A stretch of 64,000 bases of DNA, taken from Rotaria macrura (lineage: Eukaryota > Rotifera > Eurotatoria > Philodinida > Philodinidae). Location of the stretch: NCBI GenBank assembly GCA_900239685.1, contig OENT01000564.1, forward strand, positions 1 through 64,000, in the 5' to 3' direction. Below, one piece after another: positions 50,085 to 63,313 of this stretch. Below the pieces are notes generated by a model, which had not been told where the DNA came from, made no database searches, and was given only the letters and a program-made list of their open reading frames with translations. The stretch's first letter is position 1, and each line of letters starts with the position of its first letter. The position numbers were made by a program, and so were the translations under genes.

Positions 50085-50287
50085 CTCTAAAAAACAGTTT
50101 CCCAGAAAACCAACCAAAAAGTCTGCAAGAACTCGGAGGTCCATTTCTTACCCTCGAGAACACTTTCAAATGTTTTCGAACGCTCAAAAACCTCTGGAAA
50201 AGTTCCCGAGGATGAGAGACGGATCCCCGACCCATCACAAATGCTTTTTCCGTTGGTTTTCTGAGACACATTTGTTTTTAGAGAGTG
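50085..50287. mobile_element. Short inverted-repeat MITE related to the 658-3308 element
   Basis: The left end CACTCTAAAAAACAGTTTCC and inner AGAAAACCAACC are mirrored by GTTGGTTTTCTGAGAC and GTTTTTAGAGAGTG at the right. Total length is about 200 bp. The ends resemble the CTCTCTAAAAAAA TIR at 658, but no TA duplication is visible. Opposed open frames across it are artefacts of the palindrome. Confidence 0.7.
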
Positions 50288-50657
50288 GTCCCATACAGAT
50301 GAGCAAATCAAATATTCGTATCCCGACTTGAAAAAACTGAATACATTAACTCTACAGTTAATAGAAATAGTTTGAAATTTCTGGATTTTTTTTAGGAGTT
50401 TCATTTTTATTTTCATGTAGACATTAGACAGCAGTTTTCTGTGAATAAAGGCACATATAGCTGTATCTTACATGGTAATTGCTTGTAATTCGATTCTAGT
50501 TGTACGAAAGTACAATAGACAAGCGTAAACTGCACCCCAGAAGGATCATTCCGATAATTGAATAGAAGCCCGGGTGAGGAAATCAAATAAGGATCCATAG
50601 CGTTGAAATTCCATTGGATATCACTATTGAAATCATATGAAAACGAAGGGTTCCAAT

Positions 50658-51041
50658 CATAGATGTTCATGGCGACGCTGCTTCCATGGCATTAGCGGGG
50701 CGGTAGCGGAAGATTATTTTTTCCAGTCGTCATGGCGCGGCGTGGCAGTGGCGAATTTTCAGTCGCGCTAAAAACCTCTAGACTCTATAAAAAGAATGAA
50801 TTTATTGTTTTTCGAAAGAATTTTTGCGATTTTTCATCTCTTTTTACATTAGTATTTCATAAAACAGGAATTGTTAACTCTATATCATGTATATCGCCTA
50901 CTTTTGTGAAAAAGTAGATTTTGTATAAGTTTTAATGCAGCGGCAGCGGTTCTGTCTTTTAAACGTGGCGTCGTGGCAGCAATTTTCCAAAACCTCGGCG
51001 GCGTAGCAGCGACAGATTGTCACCCGCTATGGACATCTATG
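50658..51041. mobile_element. hAT-like MITE, family 1, copy B
   Basis: Ends CATAGATGTTCATGG and CTATGGACATCTATG match copy A (12281-12721). Flanks GTTCCAAT (50650-50657) and GTTCCAAC (51042-51049) match at 7 of 8 positions. It shares with copy A the core AGTCGCGCTAAAAA, CTATAAAAAGAATGAAT and GTGAAAAAGTAGATTT, plus GGCAGCGG subterminal repeats, and is somewhat shorter. Confidence 0.85.
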
Positions 51042-51049
51042 GTTCCAAC

Positions 51050-53840
51050 CAACCACTAGTGTTAGGCACTTTTCTTTCAGAAAAAATCATCTAATCGAGA
51101 ATAATCTAAACAAATATGTACCTCTTGAGTAGAATGGAAATGGTACATTAGCCATTTTTAGGAATTCTTTACAGATTACCCATAGTTTTCATCAAATCTG
51201 CGCAAATTGCCTTGATTAAAAATAACAAGAGTCATCATCACATGTTTATAGCAATCAGTACACAAACTTTTCCATTTGAATGATGAGAGTATACTATAAA
51301 AAATGTACTGAGTAATGTCAAAAAGGAAAAATGTCGAAAAGTATAGTATCGGTAAGTTTGCAGACGGCAACGATGAAATCCTATTTGAATTGATGTTGTA
51401 AAAATGGTAGAAAGAAAACTGGGCGACCTGACAAATAATCAGAGAGGATGAGGCGTAATTGTTAAGCATAATAATAAAATTTGCAATTTCCCATAAAATG
51501 CATATAAAGGAACCGGTTAAAATATAAAATATAAGTAGAGATAAATTAATCATCACATTCTCTGATTAAAAGAAGAACAGTTATACAGATTAGAACTTCA
51601 GCTGGCTATGTCCAAGTATCAGACTAATTGATAAAAGAAATGAAAAGATTATACGCAAGGATATCTAGCTGTATAAATGCTGTGATACATCATATTTTTA
51701 TCACTTATTCCTAGTATTATAAAACGACATACAACTAGGAATGGTGGACCAAAAATCGAAAACACATTCTGTACCACGTCGTATTGATAGACTTGATGAC
51801 CAATATGCAAATAATGAAATTAGTCTAGAAAAATATTTGGAAGAGTTGTCATTTGTAGTCGCTAAGGATAAAAGAAAAATAAATAAAAAATTATTGATTG
51901 TTCGATATTTTCTTGTTAGATTATTCTTCATATTAAATGATTCAAACATAGTTTTCGACATTTTATTTTTCGACATTAGTCAGACATATCTACTATAAAT
52001 TACTTAATAGAGGAGAATATATCATTGATTTTTGAGATTGTTTTTTTCTTATTCATTCAAAGCGATGTCAATTATATCGTTTTCATGTTGACTATCAATA
52101 TATATGCAATAGAATAACATGATAAAAATTTTCAATCGTGAACGTCAGCACTAGTCTAACTATACGAAAAAAAAACATTCGTTCGATGAAATACAGAATG
52201 CGTTTGGACATGAGCACAAGCCAAAAGAGGATCACCATACATGTATATCTACTTATGCCACACGAACGAACGAATGAGTACAGTTATCCTGTTCTACGTG
52301 TAGTTATACATCGTTGCCAGTATATTGCTGCTCGTGTTAAAACAAATGAATTTTCACTTGATTTGATTGTCCAATCTGTCATTTTTTTCCCACCACTCGA
52401 TTTGAATGATGACTAATCGTTATTTGAGGACACTATGACTTTTACGGTTCTAAATAGGTCTTTGCGAATATCATACTTCAAATTTTGGTTGTCATCTAAC
52501 GCTTCGCTAAACAAAAATATAAGAGTTATGGTAAGTCTTCAGTTAGCGATATTGTTAACACGTTCTGTTGCAGAATTGCATTTGGATACGGCTGAATACT
52601 TAGCTAATATTTGTCAATTAAGAATTGTATTTATTAGAAAAGTTTAAACGATCTTGTTTAGAGTGCGAAAAATCCAATTTGTCACCAATAAGTTCAACAA
52701 AGTGAAAAGAATGATGGAAAGAAAGAAAGATATTGATACAAATACATCATTCAGAGCATTCTAAACTCTATTTACTTCAGTAAATAGTCAGCATTGTGTG
52801 ACGATGATTGCTTTTTATGAAAACCATTCACTTTTCCTATGACACTATTTGTTTCATCGATCAAGGATAGACAGGGAGTATATATAATCAATTCAATACA
52901 ATAAAGAAATCAGACTTCCTTCGCTTTTCGATCATTAAACATTCTTTCGGAATATAAATGATGGAACAGTTGCATTTCTATAGCTGAATGTTTAGAGTAC
53001 TGATAACCCGAATCAGTACTGTGTGATTCGGTTCGGTAACAAATTGAAGCATATCTTTTATCTTCTACTTGCTCATCATAACTAACGTGAAGGATAATTT
53101 CCGTATCGTGCAAACTCGATCATGTATACTCTTTTACATCCTTTGTAAATTGAAATAAAACATTGTGAGATGCGTAAAGAAATGGAACGTTCGTTGTTGA
53201 ACTCATTATGTTGATATGTTTTGACTATAGAAAAACAAAAGAAACCAATATAAATAGAAAAGACTCAAACATTTCATTCAATATCTGAATCAGTTGAAAC
53301 TAGGTGTTATTTAATTCTATTATCGATGATAATGAGAATATCAAGTCAAGTCAGTTTAGTTTATGGCCGGTTTCACAAAAATCCATAGAAGGATAGAGTA
53401 TTATCAAGATCATAGGGTCTCGTCGACTAATCTAATCTGACAGATCACGAATTTGTCAACATACTCGTACTACTCCAGTGAAATCGTTCTATCCAAGAGA
53501 CTCTCAAAATCTATCATAGTCCCGTTTCATATCACTAGAATATCGAGCAAGCACCCATGGCAATGTTCTTTGATCGTCTTAGAGCCAATAATCCTACACA
53601 TCCATACCAATACAGATGAGAGATCTGATATTTTTCAGTCACCCAGCTCGGGACTGACACGAATATGGGAAATCGGAACAAATTGAGAATGACAAGTGTT
53701 CGTTATCTCTGTTAAATATGCATGCCTAAAAGTATGAATTAAACCATCTGCAAAATCTTCACATACTCATTTCTTCTCATCCTAACTAACTGATATGAAG
53801 TACCATGATCATACACCCATCTTCTCACATAAGTTAGGCA
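51050..53840. other. Intergenic with one weak open frame
   Basis: Mostly AT-rich without signals. Frames at 51176-51556 (minus), 52138-52416 and 52435-52647 have no motif. The frame at 51741 is listed separately. No repeat family seen. Confidence 0.35.
51741..51998 (+). CDS. Possible small hypothetical protein or first exon
   Basis: 85-codon frame from an ATG. The first 50 residues are charged and helix-like (PRRIDRLDDQYANNEIS, then LEKYLEELSFVVAKDKRK). The remainder is hydrophobic (LLIVRYFLVRLFFIL), which could be a membrane segment or read-through of non-coding AT-rich sequence. Not recognised, with no splice partner identified. It could equally be chance; composition of the first half is the only support. 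Confidence 0.22.
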   Translation: MVDQKSKTHSVPRRIDRLDDQYANNEISLEKYLEELSFVVAKDKRKINKKLLIVRYFLVRLFFILNDSNIVFDILFFDISQTYLL

Positions 53841-55674
53841 ATGGTTTTCTACTGCTTTCACCTTCTTTTTCTGATCAGCGTATTACTGTTGGTGAGAACA
53901 AGTTTCAATCACAAAATTAATTCACGAAAAAACGTTGGTTCCTTTTGCGGAAATGATACATCACAAGGTGACCCTAATTTGCATCCAATCGACGATAATC
54001 CGCCAAAATTCATACGATCAGTCGAGAATGGATCACTTTATACGATCGGTACTGATGAAGATCAATTTTGGCTGGTCCATGTTTGGGGCAACACTGGGTA
54101 TGATTATGGATTCGCATATGGAACACTTTTAAAAGAACAGATACAGAGAGTTCAACCAGTTGCTTGGGCTCATTTCGAGGAAATGATCATGAAAGAATTG
54201 GATAAACTCAAATTACCCAAATGGTTCGAAGATATTGTAGCCAATAAAGGTCTTGCTTTTGCATTGGACTTTCAAAATGCATTGGTTGAAGCATATATCG
54301 ATAAAGAAATCTATGAGGAAATACGAGGCATTGCCGATGCCGCCGATGTTGATTTTTACAAAATTCGACGTTTACACATGCTAGGTGAAATCACTCGAGG
54401 TTTGAACGAAAAACTTCATATTTTCTCTGCGAGATTGTCAATTTTCTCATTGATGACAGGTCGATGTTCACTCTATGGTCTCTGGGGTAATGCAACTCTT
54501 GGAGGTAAAACTCTTCAATTACGTGCGTTGGATTGGGATACGGATGGAGGACTTCAAGACTTTCCTGTAGTCACAATCTACCATCCACGTTCACCAAAAC
54601 TTGGCCATGCTTTTGCCAATGTTGCTTGGGCGGGTAAACACCACTGATAATTTACTTACGTTAGTGGAGACAGAAAAAAACTAACAATTTCATAAAAGTA
54701 CACTCAATACTCGTGCGTTTCTTTGGAGACAGAGCTCGAGTTTAGGATCAATGGCTATGAGAACCTATGTATTCCTAATATGAACTATTACAATAGGCTC
54801 TCTTTTCTCACTCAGTAAAATCAGAAAAAGGAAAGAATCTTTATTCGAAAGCAGCTATTATAGAACATTTTATTTTTGTGAACCTGATAAACCTTTGGAA
54901 TTGAATGTTTGTTCGAAATTTCTATGTTTTTACTAATTTTACGATGAAGTTGGATTCTGCAGTAAGCGACTGTTCAGTATTGAGGAATCATGTATCATAA
55001 CTCATATTTTCAAAACTGAACAAAATCTCTGATTTTGCATTTCTCTTATGTACCTTTGACTGATAGGATATATTGGTACATTGACGGGTATGTCATCGAC
55101 AAGGCTGGGCATCTCCGAAATAGGAATCTACTTTTCGGACGATACATTTGGTGACGAAAGTATGAGTGGAATGCCATTCATCTTTGTTGAACGATACATT
55201 TTACAATTTACGGAAACACTCGACGATGCTCTTTCCTTTATTGCCAATGTTAAACGAACATGTCATTTAGTGTTGGCTGTAGGCGATGGAAATTTAGGTA
55301 CAGCTCGTATGATACAATATTCACATTCACGTGTGAACTTTTTCGACGATGAAAATCTACAACCTTTGGCCGATTGGCATCCGCGTATACCACATGCTGT
55401 CTATTGTGGTATGGATTGGCTTTGCCCATCTCATCAATACAAATTGTACAAGCAAATCATGTATCAATATGGACAAATAACGCCTCAATCATCCATCAGA
55501 AATATAACTTCAGTGGCAAAAACAGGTGATTTACACATAGGTCTCTACGATCTGACAGACAATATCATGTATGTGGCCAATGCTCGTGGTTCAAACGAAA
55601 CGGGTCCACTCGAAGCTTATCAACGCCAGTTTGTGAAAATTGATCTAAATGTTGAATTTGCTCGTGAAATGTAA
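53841..55674 (+). CDS. Secreted/lysosomal Ntn hydrolase of the C45 / dcd1-like family
   Basis: Two exons, 53841-54633 and 55067-55674 (433-nt intron, phase 1); 466 aa. A signal peptide (YCFHLLFLISVLLLV) begins the protein. After a pro-like segment comes GRCSLYGLWGNATLGGKTL followed by LRALDWDTDGG. Here Cys at about 209 matches the N-terminal nucleophile exposed by autocleavage in the C45 acyltransferase / acid-ceramidase-like superfamily, and the Asn and Asp-Trp-Asp blocks match its catalytic surroundings. The second exon opens GYIGTLTGMSS, and GDGNLGTARMIQYS and ANARGSNETGP are further conserved blocks. The layout resembles Dictyostelium dcd1 proteins. These enzymes hydrolyse amide bonds, but the substrate here is unknown. 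N-glycosylation sites agree with secretory passage. Confidence 0.82.
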
Positions 55675-58162
55675 TCAACAAGTTGAACTATCTGATGAAA
55701 AATAACATTTTAATTTATGAATCAAGAAGGTTTTTTTTTCTCAATTGAAGTATTCATTGAACATGCAACAATGGCTTTCCAAGATGATAACGGTAACAGT
55801 AGTCGGATCGAAAAACAAGTCTTCATCGATTTTCCTATAGTAATATGAACTGCATTGATTTCCAGAAGAGTTCATTTCGAATTGTTCGTGCAAAGAGTAT
55901 ATTGTGTACAGTGTAGAATCGAACTCAAATTACAGATCCCCATAGGCTCGACTTGAATAGATTGACTATTCATTTTCATCCTTTCATTCTGAGAAGTTAC
56001 TGAGCACGGAATTATTTCACACTTAGCTATCAATTGACCACACTATATGAGTTATATTTCAAATACTACGATATATTCAATTTACACTACATTACTGAAT
56101 AATAGCTAGCTACTTTTTACAACTGACTTTGCATCTACGACGCATATTTAAAAAATCAACTAGCATGATTTGCAATACAAGAACCTTTTTTCTTTATGTT
56201 TGACTTTCACATAGTATCAAAAGACATTTTTTTAGGAGTTGTGCAAATTTCCGTACGAAAACTTTAAATTGTTTCGATTCAGTTGTAAAACCGAAACAAT
56301 TGCAAGTTACTTGACCAATGCAACACTCAAGATGTTCCGTGTGAAATATTTTTCAGTGTTGTTGATCAGTTACTGTTGAATATTACTTCGAAATATAGTG
56401 TAATAATTAACACAAAAAATGCCTCATGATTATCAAATTCGTTAAGTGCATCTCCAAATGATGTTGTTGATCGAACTGTAGCATGAAAGTCAACTAAATC
56501 AAGAAATAATAGAATTTCGGTGTAGAACGATTGACCTGTTAGAACACAAGTTCTGATGGAACTGATACAATGATCTAAGTTCTGCGAACTAATCAGTGAA
56601 AGTCATGGAATGAAAATGATGTCAAAGTTATGTTGTGGTGATAATTGCGATTTTTTCGACATAGCTAAATACATGAAATGAGAATGATACACATATCACG
56701 AAACTAAATGCAATGATTTCGAAGATAATGAAATAAGTGAAAATAAGCAGATTTTTGCTTTAGAATTTTGAAAATGATCCTTTAAATGTGAATAATTTTA
56801 TAATAAATCAGACCTGATTGATAAATTAAACTTGATTATAGCTTTAAGTCGAGTCATTTAATCGAATCCATACATCAAATTTTGGTATCATATTAGTTGC
56901 TTTTTCAAGATGTTTATAAATACGAAAAAGAACTGTAAGTGAAAAATGCAAATAAAAAGTTATTTGTAATTGGGGAAATCAATTTTAATCAGCCCAAATA
57001 AATAAAATTGTTAATTTTAACAAAGCATTTCTAATGAGTAGAAGAGGATTAAGATTAAGAAGGCAAAGTATACATCTGAAATATGTTTTGACTCCTAGAA
57101 GATTATTCTGTATTAAAAGTTCGCCTATTAAAAAAATTTCACACGATTATACAGAAGACCATGGATTTAAATTTAATTTCGAGGTATTAAGCTGACTGGC
57201 ATAGGAGTGTTATTTTATCTTTACTTTATAAAATAAGTATATACATAACCTTTATATGTATGAAATTAAGAAAGATAGTTTTCTATAATAGGTAAACAGA
57301 CAAGTACGCAGTATAGGTTATGTTTAACAGTAGTCTTTGTTATCACTAACGTCATTTTGCAATACGATCCAAAACAACACCTGTGTATATTTATTTTATA
57401 AAAGCACTGATCTCATGTATGTCTATTCTCCATTATTAATTAATATAAAGTAACATCGCTGGTGTCACACACTCGATACTTTTTCATGATCTACGATGTT
57501 TGATTGTCACTTTCATTTGGCTTGCAATAACATCAGTGTTATGAGAACTTTCGATCTTATAACAAGTATACACAATGTAGGAATTTTCACTTTAACTTGT
57601 CATGCCCGTTGACTGTCTTTGGCATATACATTTAAGGTTTTTGAAAGAAAGTGTCATGAATGGCATCTTATTGAACGATTCTATTTCTTTCACAGGCGGT
57701 CTTATCTGTTTTTTGTACTAATGAAACGAAGAAGAAAAAGACATTCACCATTTATAATGGCTTGTATGGTACACAACTATCTTTTTTCAATAGCAGTGTG
57801 TTGTAATAGGGAATCTTCATGAAAATCTTTTAGACACATGATATACTCTGTGGCTCAGAACGATACTTTTAGTGGGAGAAGGTATATCGAGAAAATCATT
57901 CATGATTGGGAATGCAGAGCATGAGAATCGAGTGTTTGTGTACATTTACAAATGGTGAAAGAAAAAGGACGTGTATTAGCATGAAACTTGTTTCAATATA
58001 GATTATGTTTAACTTTAAATTAGGACATGTTTTTAATCAAAAACACAATAACACTAATCTGTTGGATAGATTCTGTGTCTAAGCAAACGAACAATTAAAA
58101 CAACAAAGGCCATAACATAAAACGGAAGAAAACGAGCATTAAGTCTAGATTTAATGAAATGT
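55675..58162. other. Intergenic, no gene recognised
   Basis: AT-rich sequence between two convergent genes (Ntn hydrolase and SSR4). A short frame at 57619-57822 has no motif. Confidence 0.4.
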
Positions 58163-59530
58163 TCAATTAAGAATTCTCGATCGTTCACGATATGCAGTCC
58201 ACCAAACAAGTCCAAAAACGATAACAGCAAAGAATTCGCTTGGCAACCATGGACCATAGCTTGCACCCTACAGAAAAGAAAACATTTTTTTCACCACTTT
58301 TCATAATTAAACAGATCTACTCCGTACTGGATGATTGAATTCAACTTCACCAAATGGTTTGACTGCTCGAACGGCTTCATCTGTACGAGCCTGAAAAATA
58401 AATCTCATTCGAAATTCTTCGAACGTTAACTTTCTTACTTTACGTAAAGTTGAATAGGAATCATCGTCATATAAACGAACTGTTGTACGACCACTGGCTA
58501 ATTGTTTATGGGTAGCAGCAGCGACGCCAACCTACGAGTAAAGTAAACAGATCAATCTTGTTTTCTTTCATCTCTCTCTGTATCTGTATATTTAGTATAG
58601 ATGATAGTCTTACATAAAATTTGCCAGGTGATGAAACTGATTGAGCACATGGAACAACTTGTCCACCAATATCTGCATACAGCGTACTTGGCTAAAAGAA
58701 ACAAAACAAAATGTTTTCGTTGAAAACTAGTCAGTAAAATAGTTCACACTTGTTTTCCACTCTTGCATTGAACACTTATTTCAAGTTGAGCTGTTGATTC
58801 CATGGCCAATCTTGCATCTCTGGTTGAATGTGAAACAACTTTAAATTGTGGAGATCCACAACTTTCACCTTAATGACGAAACCAAATCAAATTTTCAATT
58901 CAATTAAAGAATTTTTAGATACTCTTTGACTCTATCCTATGCTTAGGACAAAGCAGGGAACGACTCCAGATGTTACCTTCTATTCTTGATCCAAGACTAC
59001 TGATTAGGTAAAAATGAAAAAGAAAACCAAGCAAAGCCTTTTTTTTCCATACTTCACCTTGTTAAAACGATGTCCACTTTACTTGATATGATGCTCATTT
59101 CAAATTTTAAACGAGCAATTATTTTGAAATTTTCAACTATCATAATTTTCTTTATAAAAAAGAATTTCGATTTTTCTATCAGTACGTCATTCGGTACGAA
59201 AACCAATGTCTTTTTCTACAACTGAACATGCGAAGTAGACTCAATTCAGATTACTTCTTTCGAGTGGATATCCTATTCCTTCTGACTCACGAATTGCAAG
59301 AAAGTCATGTTCATATTCACTAAGATTTTCAAGATCGAATGCCACTCTTTACTCTAAATGAAGAGTTGTGTGATGTGGTGTTACTTATCTAGACACGTGT
59401 TTTCATACATCTTATTTTCAATTCAGATACTGACCGACACTTAAATATATTTTTGTCGTGAAAAATTTCATTTGTTTTTACCTTTAGCAACAGCAACAAA
59501 AGTAAGTACGACTAACAATAGACGAAACAT
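58163..59530 (-). CDS. SSR4: Translocon-associated protein subunit delta (TRAP-delta)
   Basis: Six exons: 59530-59482, 58868-58750, 58691-58614, 58531-58439, 58390-58313, 58267-58163; all phases agree and give 173 aa, the human SSR4 length. Exon 1 encodes a signal peptide (MFRLLLVVLTFVAVAKG). The lumenal domain has two Cys around ESCGSPQF and VQCKSG, then LYADIGGQVVP and VRLYDDDSYSTLRKA, all SSR4-like blocks. The last exon supplies YGPWLPSEFFA and a single membrane span (VIVFGLVWWTAY) ending in a basic cytosolic tail. TRAP sits beside Sec61 in the ER and assists translocation and glycosylation of nascent chains. Intron 1 is 613 nt, the others 48-81 nt. The donor of exon 5 is the non-consensus GTTTAA, chosen by frame. 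Confidence 0.93.
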
Positions 59531-62006
59531 AGTTGTGAAAACTATACTAGATAAATGAGACTGACTGATGTGGCGAATGATAATAATAAAACGTATACAC
59601 TGATTCGATTGGAGGATTTTTATTTGAATGATAGATGGCCGATCAAACAAAGATTTGAAATTAAAAATTACTTTTTCTTCAAAGCTTTTTTGAATTCTTT
59701 ACAATTTTGATTATTTTAAAAAATAAAACTAATTTTTTCAAAATTATTTGTTTATATAGACCAATAGATAAACCCCACAGGAAAGAAACCATGTCTCCTC
59801 TTTTTTCTTATTTTTCAACGATTGAATATCTTTATTCAATTGTTCATTTCGTTTTCACTTTTCTGTTCGATTCAATATCAACTAATCAAAAGACGATGAC
59901 ATATCGTTCAAAATTCTAATTAGTAAATCACCAAACTAGTGATGGACTTTATTCTCATTATGTTAAATATCATTGTGATCATGAACAACGAATACACTGG
60001 ATAAAATTCTTTTGTTTCAACTATTTTACTGTTATCAATCTACTACTGGTACAGCTAATGTCAAATGTTATGAACGTATTTTGGTAAGTTTGTTCTGAAA
60101 ACTATGAACGAAAATAATCGAACGAAACTTGATATGTTTGTTTCCTTAGTGTTTTATTTGAGTAAATGTGTCATAGAGCATTAATCAGAGGTGATAGTAT
60201 CATAGGATTACGACATATATATTCATACACAAGAAAAAAATTAACATATTCATAAATTTCTATCGTCATTATGAAGTCATTCAGAAATATCAACACATGG
60301 CAAACATGAGCTTGGCGATGAAGATGATCGACGGAAAATTATTTGAACAAATCGAATGGATTATTGCTTGAGAACAAATAGTAAATAGATTACAACATGT
60401 TATTAAGGGAAAGTAAGGTGCTTGAAATTTTCAGCGTGAATCACAAGTTTACCGGGTTGAATATTTTGACAGCTAGAAATTTAAGTACTTTATTGGAGAA
60501 ATCCATTTTTGACGAGAAGTACGATGAGGACTATTCATTGAATAGTATTCTTTTGTCATTGATCGAGTTTTGAATTCTTTAGAAGATTTGTGCATTGTAT
60601 CGATTTAAGTATAAAGATTTTACCACGAAAAACAACATCGATATGTAGTAATTCGTAATCTTTGAGTCATGTTATGTGCACTTTAGATTTGTCGATAGCG
60701 AAATGAATGTTCATATTTGTTAATACTTGAATGATACTCTATGACTTGTCCTTAGTATTGGGCGAATGCAAATATTCATTCCTACCTTTATTAGAAAGAG
60801 AATATATTAAACATGTGCACGTCCTTCAATGAAAAGAAAAATAATTGGTGAAAGTATCTGGATTCCGGAAGTTTCTTGAAGATTAACAGTTTTTCAACTG
60901 AGACGCTAAAAGATTTTATGAAATTTAATTTGTCTTGTAACCTATGGCCTTTAAATTTAATACAAAACTTGACCATGATTTCTATCGTTTTGTCAGAATT
61001 TGATTGCATTCGATGAATTTCATTCATCATTCCGTTGTTAACTACGAACATGTATTTTAAGTAGTCATATATTAAGTCATCAATGACTGTAGGCGGTCCC
61101 TTTCAACTATCTTTCTTTCTTTTTTAATCATTTCGCCAGATATGCCAACAAAGTGATTAGAGAAAGAGATGAAAGCAACAAGACCGCCCTCTAGTATTCA
61201 ATGACCTCGTAAATGACCAATTTGGATTGATATTCTTGGCTATCAAGTGAATCGCGAATACATGAATCATTGTTTAGATTTCTGCTTCATAGAACGTGTA
61301 AAAGTACGAATGTCAATGTTTGACAAGTTCTACAATCTGTCATCTATTTCTTTCACGTCAAAAATACAAATCATCGAAACTATACTATCATCTGACATGT
61401 TTTATCATATTCATAGAAAAATTCTAGATTTTTCAATGAACTAACATGTGAATCTTTCGTAAATTATATTTTATACAAACTCAAATCAATATTTCAAAGA
61501 TGATGTTACGATTCTTTTTTTCTTTGTACTAGATCGATGGTGATATTTCTCTACATTCACGATCTGAACCAATATCATTCATTCGAAATGATCATTTGAA
61601 TACGCATTTACTATCGATAAATACTAATTATATTTTATTTAATTAATAAATTAATTCTTTTTTTTTCATACGTCGAATTCTGTTTTATTTGAACGTTAAG
61701 AAGAAAGAAAAACTGAAACGAGAGAAGAATTTCTCTTTTCTTATATTGATTTGTATACTCAGTAGCATACTTCCCTTACGGTCATTGTTTGTTTAAGATT
61801 TAATCTCAGTATTACTACTCGTCTTTCGCTTTTTTTTTCTTCTCATGTTAAATCTATAGACATAAAGTAAAGTCGTTTTAGATTTGTTTGCGTGAGTGTG
61901 TGTGTGTGAGCGCGCTCGCCTATGTAAGTGTAGATATATACATATATATTGAAGACGTAGAATACGAAGAAAAACATCAACAACAACAATAGACAAAACA
62001 AAACTC
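59531..62006. other. Intergenic between SSR4 and the FERM gene (divergent promoters)
   Basis: AT-rich, no gene recognised. A (GT)n tract of about 14 bp lies at 61896-61911 just upstream of the FERM start, followed by TATATACATATATAT. Frames at 60791-61051 and 61793-62026 have no motif. Confidence 0.4.
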
Positions 62007-63313
62007 ATGCCGTCATTATTCGGCAAGAGTCATCTATATCGTTATGATATTCAAGGTGGTGCCAAAAGTCATTATCTTGTTTTTGTTCATTTACCCTGTT
62101 TACAAACACATCTTAAACATCTTTATCATTTATCGATCTTACCATACAATGACTATGAACAACAGACAGTTGAATGTTTAATGAATTATAATAGTTTAAC
62201 ACATGATTGTATTAATTATATTTTACAACGACTTCGTATACGAGATAGTACAATATCAAATTGTTTTGCTTTATCATATTTTAATAAATTAAATAATCAA
62301 TCTTATTGGCTTGATCCTAATGTTATCATGAAACAACAGATACCTAAAACAGAATTAAAACCAAATTTAACATTTACAATGTTACTCTATCCACCGGTGC
62401 CATATACAATAGCCGATGATAAAGCTCGGTAAATTTATTTATTTATATTACATAAAAGATTTGTTCGAAACACACAATGAGATTAGCAGTTGAAGAATCT
62501 ATTCTTTATTCGATAGAATATACGTTATAGCAGTTTTTATTCATTCACGAGTTACTCATACAGTTAAAATCATACTTATTCATTTCAAGTTGCATGAGTT
62601 TCGATATTTTAATGATACATAATTTATACTATTTAAGCAGCTTACTTGTACACGCCATTGATTCATAAAGAATTAACTATGTCGTAATCAACGTAGAATA
62701 ATTATTCATATTAAATTTTTAACAATGTATTCTTGAATAATTGAACCAGGAAATTCCTATTTTGATACTTTGAAGTGAAAATCGAAAGAATGTTTTGGAT
62801 GTTGAGTTATAAAAGTTCTACATTTAATAGTAAGAAATAAAATTCGAACATATTCATTTAGAATGATTGTGTATCAACAGATCTTTTGCAATTTTATTTC
62901 ATCTTTGTATACAATACCGACCAAACTTGTTGAAACACTATCAGCTTATTTTCTTCGAGGTAAATCATAGTATTTTCTTTTCTTTTTGTTTTAATCAATA
63001 AAAATGATTATTTGTTTTTGTATTCAATTGAAATGAAAGGTTGTTTTGATAATAAATTCAATGCCGATAGAAATCAAGATATTCTTCGATTACTTATAAT
63101 AGCTGTAAGATCTATTTTTGTATTTCTAAATAGAAAACAAATGACTTCATTGTTTAGGTTGGCCTTCCACAAGAGAATTCCGATGGGATTAAAGAGAAAA
63201 TTTTTGAATTGTATCGTGATTTAAATGGCATTGATATACGATCGGCACAAAATCAATTTGTTCATCAACTATCACAAACTAGTTCATATGGAATGATAAA
63301 TTTCGAAATCAAG
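62007..63313 (+). CDS. FERM-domain protein, 5' part (3' exons beyond or unseen)
   Basis: Four in-phase exons: 62007-62428, 62862-62959, 63040-63104, 63158-63313, giving 247 residues ending at a donor AAG|GTATGA. Exon 1 ends FTMLLYPPVPYTIADDKAR, typical of the F1-F2 junction of FERM domains. Exon 2 continues VYQQIFCNF...VETLSAYFLR, matching the first F2 helices. Exon 4 has KIFELYRDLNGIDIRSAQNQFV and SSYGMINFEIK, the F2 end with the YG hallmark. FERM domains link membrane proteins to actin or signalling. No F3 lobe could be found before the window ends, so the gene is probably truncated by the edge after a long intron. The exact subfamily is not assigned. Start choice: first ATG after an AT-rich leader. 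Confidence 0.72.

Noticed and set aside
50020..50416. Three overlapping open frames
   Set aside because: They cross the palindromic MITE at 50085-50287, which explains the opposed openness.
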